Below, piece after piece: positions 32,451-40,924 of a stretch of 64,000 bases of DNA. Source of the DNA: Acrocarpospora catenulata (lineage in GTDB: Bacteria; Actinomycetota; Actinomycetes; Streptosporangiales; Streptosporangiaceae); the NCBI RefSeq assembly GCF_018476525.1, contig NZ_JAHCST010000007.1, positions 124,001 to 188,000 on the forward strand, given 5' to 3'. The translations under genes were made by a program, and so were the position numbers. The notes beneath the pieces are model-generated. The model was not told where the DNA came from and did no database searches. It saw nothing but the letters and a program-made list of their open reading frames with translations. The first letter of the stretch is position 1; each line of letters starts with the position of its first letter.

Positions 32451-33329
32451 TCAGAGCCCGACACCCCGGACGAGCTCCCGCAGGGTCAGCACATGCCGCA
32501 GAAAGAAGTGGATGCCCATCTCCCAGGTGAACCCCATCCCGCCGTGCACCTGGATGGCGGTCTGCAGCACGCCGATCGAGGAGTCGACGGCGAAGCGCAC
32601 CGGCCGCGCGGTGTCGGCCGGTGCCGCGACCGCCCAGAGCAGCGCGCTCTCGGCCAGTTCCACCTGCTCGTGCGCCCGGGCCAACCGGTGCTTGACGGCC
32701 TGGAAGCTGCCGATCGGACGGTCGAACTGGTGCCGGTCCCGCGCGTACCCGACCGAGTCGCGGAGAGTCCGCCGCGCGCAGCCGACCGCCTCGGCCGCCC
32801 ACACGACCGCCTGCTCGCGGGCCGCCTCGGCGGAGAACGCGCTGCGCAGGTCGGTCTCGGCGAGCCGGAGGGTGGGCGCGAAGCCGTCCCGGGCCGCGAC
32901 GGCGGGCGGTGCCACCCGATCCTCGCCCGCACCCAGTCCGAGCGCCAGGACCACCTCCGGTTCGCCCAGGTACGGGGCGAGGAACCGGCCGGGGGGTCGC
33001 CCGGGGGCGGCCACGGACACGGTCACCGGACCGGTACGCTCCCGAGCGGCCGCCGACCAGCGCTTGGCCAGGATGGTCGGCAGCAGCGGCAGCGGCACAC
33101 AGAACTCGCCCCAGGTCTGCGCGATCTCGACGAGATCGCGCAGCGAGGCCGCGCCGTCCCCGGGCACCCCGACCAGGTCCCAGCCGCCGTCGCCGACCAC
33201 CGACCACGGCAGGGGGGCGCCGTCGGCGTACTCGGCGACGGGCAGCACCCCCACCGCTCTGGCCGCCAGCTCGCGCAGCGCCGTCGCGGCGACGACGCCG
33301 ACCTCTCCGGCCAGGATGTTCACGCTCAT
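32451..33329 (-). CDS. Acyl-CoA dehydrogenase, small subunit type
   Basis: ATG 33329 overlaps the stop of the preceding gene (ATGA) and gives 292 aa, shorter than a full acyl-CoA dehydrogenase (about 380). The recognisable part is the C-terminal helical domain: VGYARDRHQFDRPIGSFQAVKHRLARAHEQVELAESA and VLQTAIQVHGGMGFTWEMGIHFFLRHVL. Its N-terminal domains are reduced. Such short partners pair with a larger one to form alpha2beta2 dehydrogenases in steroid side-chain degradation. The coupled neighbour makes this likely here too. Confidence 0.88.
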   Translation of the reverse strand: MSVNILAGEVGVVAATALRELAARAVGVLPVAEYADGAPLPWSVVGDGGWDLVGVPGDGAASLRDLVEIAQTWGEFCVPLPLLPTILAKRWSAAARERTGPVTVSVAAPGRPPGRFLAPYLGEPEVVLALGLGAGEDRVAPPAVAARDGFAPTLRLAETDLRSAFSAEAAREQAVVWAAEAVGCARRTLRDSVGYARDRHQFDRPIGSFQAVKHRLARAHEQVELAESALLWAVAAPADTARPVRFAVDSSIGVLQTAIQVHGGMGFTWEMGIHFFLRHVLTLRELVRGVGL

Positions 33330-34486
33330 CGCGGCAGCCCCAGAATCCGATCGCCGATGACGTTCCGCTGGATCTCGTTGGATCCCGAGTAGATGCTCGT
33401 CGCCCTGGTCTCCAGATACTGGTTGCGCCAGTGCGCGTGGTGGTCCGGGCAGGCGGCGCCCAGGCCGTACTCGGCGATCTCCTGCCAGAGTTCGCTCCAG
33501 GTGACCTTGAGCACCGACGCGGCGGCCGCGGACCTGGCCTGGTCCTCCTGGTAGGCCACGGTCTTGGAGATCTGCCAGCGCACCAGCTCCAGGCGGGTGT
33601 CGAAGTCGGCGACGGGCGAGCAGGTCCCGGCGCGCCCGGCACAGCAGGCGATGAGCCGGTCCAGGTCGCCGCGCATCTCGACGTACCTGGTGACGCCCTC
33701 GACGGCGCCCCGCTCGTGGTTGAGCACGCCCATCGCGACGCGCCACCCCTCGCCCTCGGGGCCGAGCCGGTCCTCCTCGGCGACGAAGGCGTTCTCGAAG
33801 AAGACCTCGGAGAAGTGCGAGGCGCCGGAGATCTGCCGGATAGGGCTGGCGGTGACCCCGGGCTGGTCCATGTCGACCAGGAACATGGTCAGGTTCCGGT
33901 AGCGCGGGGCCTCGGGGTCCGACTTCGCCAGCAGCAGGCACTTGCGTGCCTTGTCCGCGAAGCTGGTCCACACCTTCTGGCCGCGGACGAGGTAGCCGCC
34001 GGGGACGGCTCGGGCCACCGTGGACACGCTGGCCAGGTCCGACCCGGCGCCGGGCTCGGAGAAGCCCTGGCACCACACGTGGTCGCCACGGAGGATCGGC
34101 GGCAGGTACCTGGCCCGCTGCGCCTGCGTACCGTCGGCGATGAGCGCAGGGGCGACGAGGATCTTGCCGATCCGCCCGAAGCCCTCGGGGGCGTGCGCCC
34201 GGGCGGCCAGTTCGTGGAAGGCGACCTCCTCGCGCAGCCCGAGTCCCTGACCGCCGTACTCGGCCGGGAGGGAGATCCCGGCGAAGCCGCCGCGGAAGAG
34301 CCGGCGGTCCCATTCCAGCCGGATCTCGTCGATCTCCGCCTCGCTCAGGGCGCCGCGCTCCGCCTTCCAGCGCTCCGGGACGCTCCGGCCGAGCCACTGC
34401 TCGGCCCTGAGCCGGAACGCGTCCGCCGCGCCTGTCGCCGCTGTGGTGGTCACCGCTCGGTCACCCCGACCCTGTTCTGTGCGCAT
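33326..34486 (-). CDS. Acyl-CoA dehydrogenase, large subunit type
   Basis: The 386-aa flavoprotein has the FAD and substrate motifs CQGFSEPGAGSDLASVST and VRGQKVWTSFADKA, and the end TSIYSGSNEIQRNVIGDRILGLPR. In medium-chain enzymes the catalytic Glu is in YEGT; here that position is Ser (IYSGS). A Glu in NHERGAVEG may serve instead, as in isovaleryl-CoA and FadE26-type enzymes. The start ATG 34486 is 7 bp after the transporter permease gene, and the stop overlaps the small-subunit start. Together they likely form a heteromeric dehydrogenase. Confidence 0.9.
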   Translation of the reverse strand: MRTEQGRGDRAVTTTAATGAADAFRLRAEQWLGRSVPERWKAERGALSEAEIDEIRLEWDRRLFRGGFAGISLPAEYGGQGLGLREEVAFHELAARAHAPEGFGRIGKILVAPALIADGTQAQRARYLPPILRGDHVWCQGFSEPGAGSDLASVSTVARAVPGGYLVRGQKVWTSFADKARKCLLLAKSDPEAPRYRNLTMFLVDMDQPGVTASPIRQISGASHFSEVFFENAFVAEEDRLGPEGEGWRVAMGVLNHERGAVEGVTRYVEMRGDLDRLIACCAGRAGTCSPVADFDTRLELVRWQISKTVAYQEDQARSAAAASVLKVTWSELWQEIAEYGLGAACPDHHAHWRNQYLETRATSIYSGSNEIQRNVIGDRILGLPR

Positions 34487-34493
34487 CGCGGAC

Positions 34494-35561
34494 CTACCGG
34501 CTGCCGGAGCGGACGAGACGGCGGCCGCGCCGGCGCAGGCCCTCGGAGAGGGCCACGGCCGCGGCGAGGACGAAGCCGTTGAAGATCGGCTTGACCCCGG
34601 CGGAGAGCCCGAGGACGTCGATCCCGTTCTGGGCGAAGGCGACCAGGAAGGTGGCGATGATCGTGCCGACCACGGTGAACTTTCCGTCGGAGAGGATCGA
34701 GGAGCCCAGGAACGCGGCGGCGTAGGCCGGTAGCAGCAGCCCCGGGCCGGTGGTCGGGTCCGCCGAGCCGAACCGGGCGGTCATGATCACGCCGCCGATC
34801 GCCGCGACGGTGCCCGCGGTCACCAGGGCCCACATGGTCATCCGGCCCACGTTGACCCCGGCCAGCCTGGCCGCCTCCGGATTGGCGCCGACCGCGTACC
34901 AGAAGCGTCCGAGCACGGTGTGGCGGGTCAGCCCCCAGCCGAGGAAGAGCAGTGCGCCCGCGTAGAAGACCGGTAGCGGGACGTGCAGGATCTCGAACTT
35001 GCCCGGGGTGGTGAGGGCCTCGGGGATGCCGTTGTAGATGATCTGGTTGTTCGCGTAGATCAGCGCGACGCCGCCGATCGCGCTCGCGCTGGCCAGCGTG
35101 GCGATGAACGCGTTGATGTTGAGCTTCGTCACGAGCAGGCCGTTCACCAGACCGGCCAGGGCGCCGATCACCACGGTCAGCAGGATCGCCGGGATCACCG
35201 GGAGCTGCTGGATCGAGGTGAACCCGGCCACCAGGGTCGCGGCGAGACCCGCGACCGCCCCGACGGACAGGTCGAACTGACCCGCGATCAGCGTGATCGT
35301 CGCGGCCGCCGCCACGAACGCCAGGTGCGCGTTCTGACCCAGGGTGAGGATGACATTGTCGACCGAGAGGAACACGCTTCCCTTGATCGCGGCGACCACG
35401 AGGAAGAAGACCAGAAAGAAGCCCAGCGTGGCGAAGCGCTGGATGTCCACGCCGCGCCCGGCGGCTCTCCGGGCGGGCGCGCCACCCGGGGAGCCCGCGG
35501 GAGCGCCGGACTCCGCCGCGGACGCGGTCGCCACGAAGGAGGAGCCGTTGTCGTTCGCCAT
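34494..35561 (-). CDS. ABC transporter permease (RbsC-like)
   Basis: The 355-aa protein has a disordered N terminus (about 40 residues, Ala/Gly/Ser-rich). It then has eight or more membrane helices with the BPD_transp_2 pattern: ITLIAGQFDLSVGAVAGLAATLVAG and GLVNGLLVTKLNINAFIATLASASAIGG. The ARFGSADPTTGPGLLLPAYAAAFLGSSI block is diagnostic of ribose/autoinducer-2-type importers. ATG 35561 overlaps the ATPase stop by one base. Despite the sugar-type family, the neighbours are acyl-CoA and amidohydrolase enzymes, so the cargo may not be a sugar. Confidence 0.92.
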   Translation of the reverse strand: MANDNGSSFVATASAAESGAPAGSPGGAPARRAAGRGVDIQRFATLGFFLVFFLVVAAIKGSVFLSVDNVILTLGQNAHLAFVAAAATITLIAGQFDLSVGAVAGLAATLVAGFTSIQQLPVIPAILLTVVIGALAGLVNGLLVTKLNINAFIATLASASAIGGVALIYANNQIIYNGIPEALTTPGKFEILHVPLPVFYAGALLFLGWGLTRHTVLGRFWYAVGANPEAARLAGVNVGRMTMWALVTAGTVAAIGGVIMTARFGSADPTTGPGLLLPAYAAAFLGSSILSDGKFTVVGTIIATFLVAFAQNGIDVLGLSAGVKPIFNGFVLAAAVALSEGLRRRGRRLVRSGSR

Positions 35562-36997
35562 CAGTCGACCTCTTCCAGGATCTGCTCGGCCGTGATCTCG
35601 GTGCGGTGCCGCAGCCGCGTCACCCGCGCGCCGTCCTCCACCACGCCGACGCGGTCGGAGACGGCGAGCACGTCGTCGACGTCGATCGTGATGACCACCA
35701 CGGCGGCACCAGCTTCACGGACGTCCTGAATGAATCGGTAGATCGTGTGGCGGGTTCTGATGTCGACGCCACGGGTCGGCTCGCAGAGCACGTAGCAGTC
35801 GGGCCGGGTGAGCGCCGCGCGGGCCATCAGCACCTTCTGCTGGTTGCCGCCGCTGAGCCCGGTCACCCCGGCCGAGGGATCGGGCGGCTGTACGTCGAGG
35901 ACCGCCATCTGCCCGTCGACCAGGTCCCGTTCCCGGCGCCTGCTGACGAAACCGGCCCGGGAGATCCCCCTGAGCTGCGTCAGGATCATGTTCTGCGCCA
36001 CGGTCAGCCCGGGGAAGACGCCCTGCTGCTGACAGTTCTCGGGGACGAAGGCCACCCGGCCGGGGCCGCCGCCGGCCGCGACGATCTCCAGGCGACCCGC
36101 CTCGACCGCCGTCCGCCCGGCGATCACGTGGCCGAGCGCGTACGGGTTGGCGGACAGCGGGCCGATCAGGCCGACCACCTCGCCGTGGCGGACCTCCAGG
36201 TTCACCGGTCCGACGCCGGCGGCGCGGACGTCGGTGAGGCGGATCGCCGGAGGGCCGTCCCGGTGACGGCCGCCGGCGACCGCGGCATCGGGCCGGTCGG
36301 TGGCCGCCATGAGGGTGTGCAGTTCGGTCAGCGAGGGGGTGGCGCCCTCGAAGACCACCCGGCCGTCCCGCATTACGGTCACCTCGTCGCAGTACTCCAC
36401 GACCTCGTGGAGCCGGTGGGTCACCACCAGGACGGCGCCGCCGCCCTCGGCGAAACGCCGTACCTCCTGGTAGAGCCAGGCGCTCTCGCGGCGGGTCAGC
36501 GCCGCGGACGACTCGTCGAGGACCATGACGTCGGCCTCGGTGCCGAACAGGCGCGCCACCGCCACCATGGTCTTCTCGCCGAGGCTGAGCTCGCTGAGTG
36601 GACGGTCGGGGTCGACGTCGAGGTTCACCCGGCTCAGACTCGCGCGGGCCGCGGCGCGCTCGGCCCGGTGGTTGATCAGGCCACCGCGCCGGGTGAGGCC
36701 GCCGCGGCCCATGTTCAGGTTGTCCCGCACGGTGAGCGCGTCGACCAGGCCGAGGTTCTGGTGGATGAACCCGATCCGCCCCGGCGCGCCCGGCCGCCTG
36801 CCCCGGGTGCGCACCGAGCCGCTGTCGGCCCGGTACACCCCCGAGAGAATCTTGATGACTGTGGACTTGCCGGCGCCGTTGGGCCCCAGCAGGGCGTGCA
36901 GGCGGCCGGCCCTGAGCCGGAAGTCCAGCCCGCGCACCACCTCGGTGCCGCCGAAGGACTTGGTGACCTTCGACATGTCGACCAGCACGTCGGACAT
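35561..36997 (-). CDS. ABC transporter ATP-binding protein (RbsA-like, two domains)
   Basis: The 478-aa protein is a tandem ATPase. Domain 1 has Walker A LLGPNGAGKSTVIK, a signature LSELSLGEKTMVAVAR and Walker B VMVLDESSAALT. Domain 2 has a degenerate Walker A (GLIGPLSANPYALG, no Lys), signature VTGLSGGNQQKVLMAR and Walker B YVLCEPTRGVD. Asymmetric pairs like this are normal for ribose/galactose-type importers. It starts at ATG 36997 after AGGAGGTGG, 33 bp from the binding-protein gene. Confidence 0.93.
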   Translation of the reverse strand: MSDVLVDMSKVTKSFGGTEVVRGLDFRLRAGRLHALLGPNGAGKSTVIKILSGVYRADSGSVRTRGRRPGAPGRIGFIHQNLGLVDALTVRDNLNMGRGGLTRRGGLINHRAERAAARASLSRVNLDVDPDRPLSELSLGEKTMVAVARLFGTEADVMVLDESSAALTRRESAWLYQEVRRFAEGGGAVLVVTHRLHEVVEYCDEVTVMRDGRVVFEGATPSLTELHTLMAATDRPDAAVAGGRHRDGPPAIRLTDVRAAGVGPVNLEVRHGEVVGLIGPLSANPYALGHVIAGRTAVEAGRLEIVAAGGGPGRVAFVPENCQQQGVFPGLTVAQNMILTQLRGISRAGFVSRRRERDLVDGQMAVLDVQPPDPSAGVTGLSGGNQQKVLMARAALTRPDCYVLCEPTRGVDIRTRHTIYRFIQDVREAGAAVVVITIDVDDVLAVSDRVGVVEDGARVTRLRHRTEITAEQILEEVD

Positions 36998-37030
36998 GGC
37001 CTTCCACCTCCTGGTCAGTGATCGGAAGGG

Positions 37031-38161
37031 CTAGAACTTGCCCCAGAGCTTCCCGTAGAAGCCGGCGAAGTCGAAGGTGCCCGGCTCGGTGCCCTCGGCG
37101 GGCGCGTTGTCCTTGGTGATGGACTGGACCTGGAGCTGAACGTTCTGGCCCGGCTGGCCGGCCAGCACCCTGACCATCTGGTCGACGGCGGCCCAGCCGG
37201 CCCAGGAGAGCGGGGTGACCACGCACAGCGTCTCGCTCTGACCCTTGCGGATGAGCGCCAGGTTCTCGGCGTTGCAGTCGAAGCTGGTGATCTGGACCTC
37301 GGACCGCCCGGTGGCGGAGAGCGCCTGGTCCACACCGGAGACCTGCGAGTCGGACGGCGGGACGAGGTAGCCGACCTCGCCCTTGGGGAGCCGCTGCAGG
37401 ATGCTGGTGGCCATGGTCCGCGCGGAGGCGATGATGTCGCCGCTCTGGCCGAGCTGTTCGGCGAACACGACCGAGCAGCCGGAGCAGGTCTTGAGTTCCT
37501 GCTTGAGCGCGTCATGCCGGAGCACCACCGGCGGCGCGGTCTGGTTCTCCATGATCGCGACCTTGCCGGCGCCCTTGCTGTTCATGATGATGTAGTCGGC
37601 GACGAGCTTGCCCTGGAGCGCGTAGTCGGCGTCGACGTTGGCCACCGAGGGGTTAGGCACGGGGGCCTGGGCCGGGTTGGCGCAGATCATGCAGACCACC
37701 GGGATGTTGGCGGCCTTGGCCTTCTCCAGGGCGGCGGGGACGGTGGCGTCGGCCGCGACGATGTTGATGATCCCGTCGACCTTCTGGTTGATGAGCTGCA
37801 GGTCGCCGTTGGACCAGTCCTGCGGGTTGAGCTTGCCGTCGACCACGACCGGGGTCCAGCCGAGCAACTCGACGGCCTTCTTGGCCTGGTCGGCCATGAG
37901 CGCGCAGGCCGGCGCGGTCTGGCCGCACGACAGGACGCCGATCGTCTTGCCGCCCTGCGGCGGCGTGACCGGGGTGGCGTCCGTGGGCGGCGTCAGGGGC
38001 TCGAGCGACTTCTGGAAGGCCGCGGTCGCCTCCGCGACGCCGACGGCGTCGGCGCCGCCCGTGGTGGTGCTCACGGCTGACGTGTCGCCGCCTCCCGCGG
38101 AACAACCGGCGATCACCATCACCATCGCGGCCGCCGTGACGACGAGGAAGGTTCGTCTCAT
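37031..38161 (-). CDS. ABC transporter substrate-binding lipoprotein
   Basis: The start ATG 38161 follows GGAAGGAAG. The signal MRRTFLVVTAAAMVMVIAGC ends in a lipobox with Cys20, so the protein is lipid-anchored outside the membrane. The mature part is a periplasmic-binding type I fold (KTIGVLSCGQTAPACALMADQAKKAVELLGW ... NQKVDGIINIVAADATVPAALEKAKAANIPVVCMI). It contains an unusual number of Cys residues in the ligand half. A CTACCAA-type operator lies about 90 bp upstream, so it probably begins a transcript running to the dehydrogenases. Confidence 0.92.
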   Translation of the reverse strand: MRRTFLVVTAAAMVMVIAGCSAGGGDTSAVSTTTGGADAVGVAEATAAFQKSLEPLTPPTDATPVTPPQGGKTIGVLSCGQTAPACALMADQAKKAVELLGWTPVVVDGKLNPQDWSNGDLQLINQKVDGIINIVAADATVPAALEKAKAANIPVVCMICANPAQAPVPNPSVANVDADYALQGKLVADYIIMNSKGAGKVAIMENQTAPPVVLRHDALKQELKTCSGCSVVFAEQLGQSGDIIASARTMATSILQRLPKGEVGYLVPPSDSQVSGVDQALSATGRSEVQITSFDCNAENLALIRKGQSETLCVVTPLSWAGWAAVDQMVRVLAGQPGQNVQLQVQSITKDNAPAEGTEPGTFDFAGFYGKLWGKF

Positions 38162-38252
38162 TCTGAACTTCCTTCCGATCACCCGCTTGGGCTGTGCCCG
38201 GCGGGAGTCTTGCTGGGGGTACGGCTCCGCCTGGAGCCGATAGGTCGGATTT

Positions 38253-38270
38253 CTACCAAACGAATGGTTG
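38253..38270. promoter_or_regulatory. CTACCAA-type operator (site B)
   Basis: CTACCAAACGAATGGTTG has the ACCA...TGGT inverted halves. It shares the pattern CTACCAAWCG with sites at 40787-40804 and 40925-40942. It is upstream of the substrate-binding protein gene. Confidence 0.7.
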
Positions 38271-38370
38271 ATTTCACAAGAGAGCAGATGGAAACCCGGC
38301 CGTCACCGATTGATAACGGGACACATGGTGATGGATCGTTCCAAAACCAGCGGAGAACATACGGCGGCGG

Positions 38371-38406
38371 CCCGGGCTCGGCGGGCGCGGGCCTGCCGAG
38401 CCCGGG
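38371..38406 (-). terminator. Strong stem-loop after the SDR gene
   Basis: Perfect 12-bp arms CCCGGGCTCGGC (38371-38382) and GCCGAGCCCGGG (38395-38406) enclose a 12-nt loop, 18 bp beyond the stop of the minus-strand SDR. It ends the amidohydrolase-DUF59-SDR transcript before the transporter promoter. Confidence 0.7.
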
Positions 38407-38424
38407 GCATATCCCCCGACACCC

Positions 38425-39261
38425 CTACAGCTTGATGTGGTTGCCCGCGTCCACCGGCAGGACCGTGCCGGTCACGTAGCGGGCGGCGGGGCTGGAGATC
38501 CACACCACCGCGTTGGCCACGTCCTCGGCCTCGATGACCGAGATCGGCAGCAGGTGCAGGCCGCGCAGCGCCTCCAGCATCGCCTCCCGGGACTCGGACT
38601 GCCCGCCGGTGAACAGGCTGGTGTAGAAGGAGTTCCTGGTCATCGGGGTGTCGACGGCGGTCGGGCAGACGGCGTTCGAGCGGATGTTCGCCGGGCCGTA
38701 CTCGGCGGCGACGGCGCGCATCAGGCCGACGATCCCGTGCTTGGCCGTGACGTAGTGGGAGAAGTTGGCGATGCCGCCCAGCGCGGCCCCCGACGCCACG
38801 AACGTCACCGCGCCCGAGCCGCGGTCGAGCAGCGCCGGCACGGCGGCGCGCACGGTGTTCCAGGCCCCGGTGAGGTTCACCGCGATGAGGTCGGACCACT
38901 GCTGCTCGGACAGCTCGTGGGTGGGCACCCCGCCGGACAGGATCCCGGCGTTCGGCACGACCACGTCCAGTCCGCCCAGATGCTCCACCGCCGCGGCCAC
39001 GCCTCGCCTGAGCTGGTCGATGTCACGGACGTCGGCGGCCACCGCGTGGCACCGCACCCCGTGCTTCTCCACCAGGGCCCGGGTCTCCTCCAGGTCGTCG
39101 CCGGTGGCCCCGGCGTACGGGACGCCGTCCACCGACCGGGCGATGTCGGCGATCAGCACGTCGGCTCCGGCCGCCCCGAAGGCCGCCGCGATGGCGCGCC
39201 CGTTGCCGCGGGCCGCACCGGTGACGAGGGCTACCTTGCCCGCCAACGATGGGGTTGTCAT
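38425..39261 (-). CDS. Mycofactocin-coupled-type SDR
   Basis: The 278-aa protein starts MTTPSLAGKVALVTGAARGNGRAIAAAFGAAGADVLIAD. It has the insert SVDGVPYAGATGDDLEETRALVEKHG that marks the mycofactocin-system SDR family (TIGR03971), whose members hold NAD(H) tightly and exchange electrons with mycofactocin. The catalytic Tyr/Lys is in SHYVTAKHG and the NAG motif is VVPNAGILSGG. It is likely an alcohol dehydrogenase-type step. No mycofactocin biosynthesis genes lie in the window. It is 32 bp downstream of the DUF59 gene. Confidence 0.8.
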   Translation of the reverse strand: MTTPSLAGKVALVTGAARGNGRAIAAAFGAAGADVLIADIARSVDGVPYAGATGDDLEETRALVEKHGVRCHAVAADVRDIDQLRRGVAAAVEHLGGLDVVVPNAGILSGGVPTHELSEQQWSDLIAVNLTGAWNTVRAAVPALLDRGSGAVTFVASGAALGGIANFSHYVTAKHGIVGLMRAVAAEYGPANIRSNAVCPTAVDTPMTRNSFYTSLFTGGQSESREAMLEALRGLHLLPISVIEAEDVANAVVWISSPAARYVTGTVLPVDAGNHIKL

Positions 39262-39293
39262 ATGGTTCTCCTCCAGATGAGTGCCTGGGAGCT

Positions 39294-39650
39294 TCAGCCG
39301 CCGTACCGGTCGAGCAGCGCGAGGCGGCGGCGTTCCCGCACGTCCGCACGGATCATGCTGGGATCCCAGGTCATCCCGGTGTCGTGCGTCACGGTGACCG
39401 TGCGCACACCCTCCACGGGGGCCACGAACCGTTCGATCTCGGTGGCCAGGAACCCGATCATGAGGCAGGACGGCGAGGTGAGGCGGAGCCGTACCACGAC
39501 GTCGCCGTCCTGGCCGATCTCGATGTCCTCCAGCAGCCCCATCTCGTCCAGGTTCATCGGGAAGACGGAGGCGAGGCTGCAGGGGTCCTTCACGCGCGCG
39601 AGCCCGTCCCTGATCGCGCGCTCCAGCGAGCCCGCGTCCACCGCGCCCAT
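39294..39650 (-). CDS. DUF59/MIP18-like iron-sulfur assembly protein
   Basis: The 118-aa protein matches the DUF59/PaaD/SufT-like family. It has IRDGLARVKDPCSLASVFPMNLDEMGLLEDIEI, a VRLRLTSPSCLMIGFLATEIERFV block with the conserved T-x-P-x-C motif, and VTHDTGMTWDPSMI, where the usual ending is x-P-x-W. The family helps load iron-sulfur clusters onto target enzymes. It sits 3 bp after the amidohydrolase stop, so it probably serves an enzyme of this pathway. No iron-sulfur oxygenase is encoded nearby, so the client is unknown. Confidence 0.8.
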   Translation of the reverse strand: MGAVDAGSLERAIRDGLARVKDPCSLASVFPMNLDEMGLLEDIEIGQDGDVVVRLRLTSPSCLMIGFLATEIERFVAPVEGVRTVTVTHDTGMTWDPSMIRADVRERRRLALLDRYGG

Positions 39651-39653
39651 CGC

Positions 39654-40751
39654 TCAGCCCACCACCAGGTCGGCCACCGAGGTGGTCGAGTACGGCGAGG
39701 CGTCCCGGGCCGAGGCCCCGGTGTCGAACTCGTCGCCCTTGATCCCGGCTTTGAGCGCCTCGACGTCCAGCCCGTGCGCCCGCGCGTAGTTGAGCCCGAG
39801 CATGTTGGCCTTGTCCCGGTCGGTGATCTGCGGGATCGGGCCGAACAGCCCGTAGTTCTCCAGCAGGTCCTCGGGGAAGGTGAAATCCTCGAACATGTCC
39901 AGGCAGGGACGGGGGTGGTACTGCATGGTGCCGGTCGCCCAGTAGAGCTTCTCCATCACCGGGGCGCCGCCCACGTGCAGCAGCCCGAGCAGGATCTTGG
40001 CGAAGGTGCGCGGCTGGTTGGCCAGGATGATGTTCAGGCTCTCCATGGTCACCGTGACGTTGGTGTGCCGGGCGAGCAGCCAGGAGGTCTCCTCGGTGAA
40101 GGCCGCGCCGCCGTGCACGATCTGGAATTCCAGCTCGGGGAACGCGTCCGCCGCGCCGTCCACGTCGACCGGGTCGAAGGAGTGCTGGGTCGGGGCGGGC
40201 CCGAGCGGGATCGCCTTGTGCACCGCGACGACCTTGATGCCGAGTTCGGCGGCCCGCTCGTAGAGCGGGAAGGCGATCTTGGGGTCGTCCATCCGCCATG
40301 AGCCCGCGCGGTCGCCCACCCAGCTGGTCGGGTAGAGCTTGAGGCCGATGGGGTTGAGCAGTTCCGCCTGCCGTTCCAGGTCCTCGAACGCCTTCTTGCC
40401 CATGAGCGGGTCCACCGCCGCGTAGGACGCGATGAACCGCTGCGGATACCGCCGGAGCGCGTCCACGCCCTTCTCCACGCCGGAGAGGCCGTCCTTGTAC
40501 GCGAAGATCGGTGTCGGGTGGAAGACCGCGACGTCGGTGTCGCTCTCCCGGAAGAACATGGCCGCGGTGTCGGCCATGTCCCAGTCGCGGAACGTGGCCT
40601 CGGGCGCCAGCCGGTAGCCCTCGGGAGCGGCGCTGATGACCCCGTAGATCATGTCCGTTATCGGACGGGCGTGTTTGGGGAAGGCGAAGTTGTCCTCGGT
40701 GAGGTTGAATGCGTGGGCGACCGCGTCGATTACGAATTTGCCGTTGAGCAT
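39654..40751 (-). CDS. Amidohydrolase-family protein with altered metal motifs
   Basis: ATG 40751 (MLNGKFVIDAVAHAFN) gives 365 aa of the amidohydrolase-2 (ACMSD-like) family. Landmarks are FHPTPIFAY, IGLKLYPTSWVGD, IKVVAVHKAIPLG and FQIVHGGAAF. The N-terminal H-x-H pair reads VAHAF (one His). The usual Asp near the end (G-x-D-x-P-H) is replaced in YWATGTMQYHP. It may bind its metal differently or act without the full site. It is the first gene of its transcript, 36 bp downstream of a perfect CTACCAATCGATTGGT operator. It might decarboxylate or hydrolyse the pathway substrate. Confidence 0.85.
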   Translation of the reverse strand: MLNGKFVIDAVAHAFNLTEDNFAFPKHARPITDMIYGVISAAPEGYRLAPEATFRDWDMADTAAMFFRESDTDVAVFHPTPIFAYKDGLSGVEKGVDALRRYPQRFIASYAAVDPLMGKKAFEDLERQAELLNPIGLKLYPTSWVGDRAGSWRMDDPKIAFPLYERAAELGIKVVAVHKAIPLGPAPTQHSFDPVDVDGAADAFPELEFQIVHGGAAFTEETSWLLARHTNVTVTMESLNIILANQPRTFAKILLGLLHVGGAPVMEKLYWATGTMQYHPRPCLDMFEDFTFPEDLLENYGLFGPIPQITDRDKANMLGLNYARAHGLDVEALKAGIKGDEFDTGASARDASPYSTTSVADLVVG

Positions 40752-40786
40752 GACCGGTCCTCTCAGGGCGGAGACTGGCGATTTGC

Positions 40787-40804
40787 CTACCAATCGATTG
40801 GTGA
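40787..40804. promoter_or_regulatory. CTACCAA-type operator (site C)
   Basis: CTACCAATCGATTGGTGA contains the perfect 14-bp palindrome ACCAATCGATTGGT (40789-40802). It lies 36 bp upstream of the amidohydrolase start and is the best copy of the shared motif. Confidence 0.8.
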
Positions 40805-40924
40805 GGCTAGACGTCGTGTTACAGCATCGTCAACAGTTTTCGGGGCGGACACCAGGACGATCTGGGTGCCGCCGATGATCGCGACGCGTTCATTCCGCCG
40901 GTCTCACCATGACCCGGACATTAT

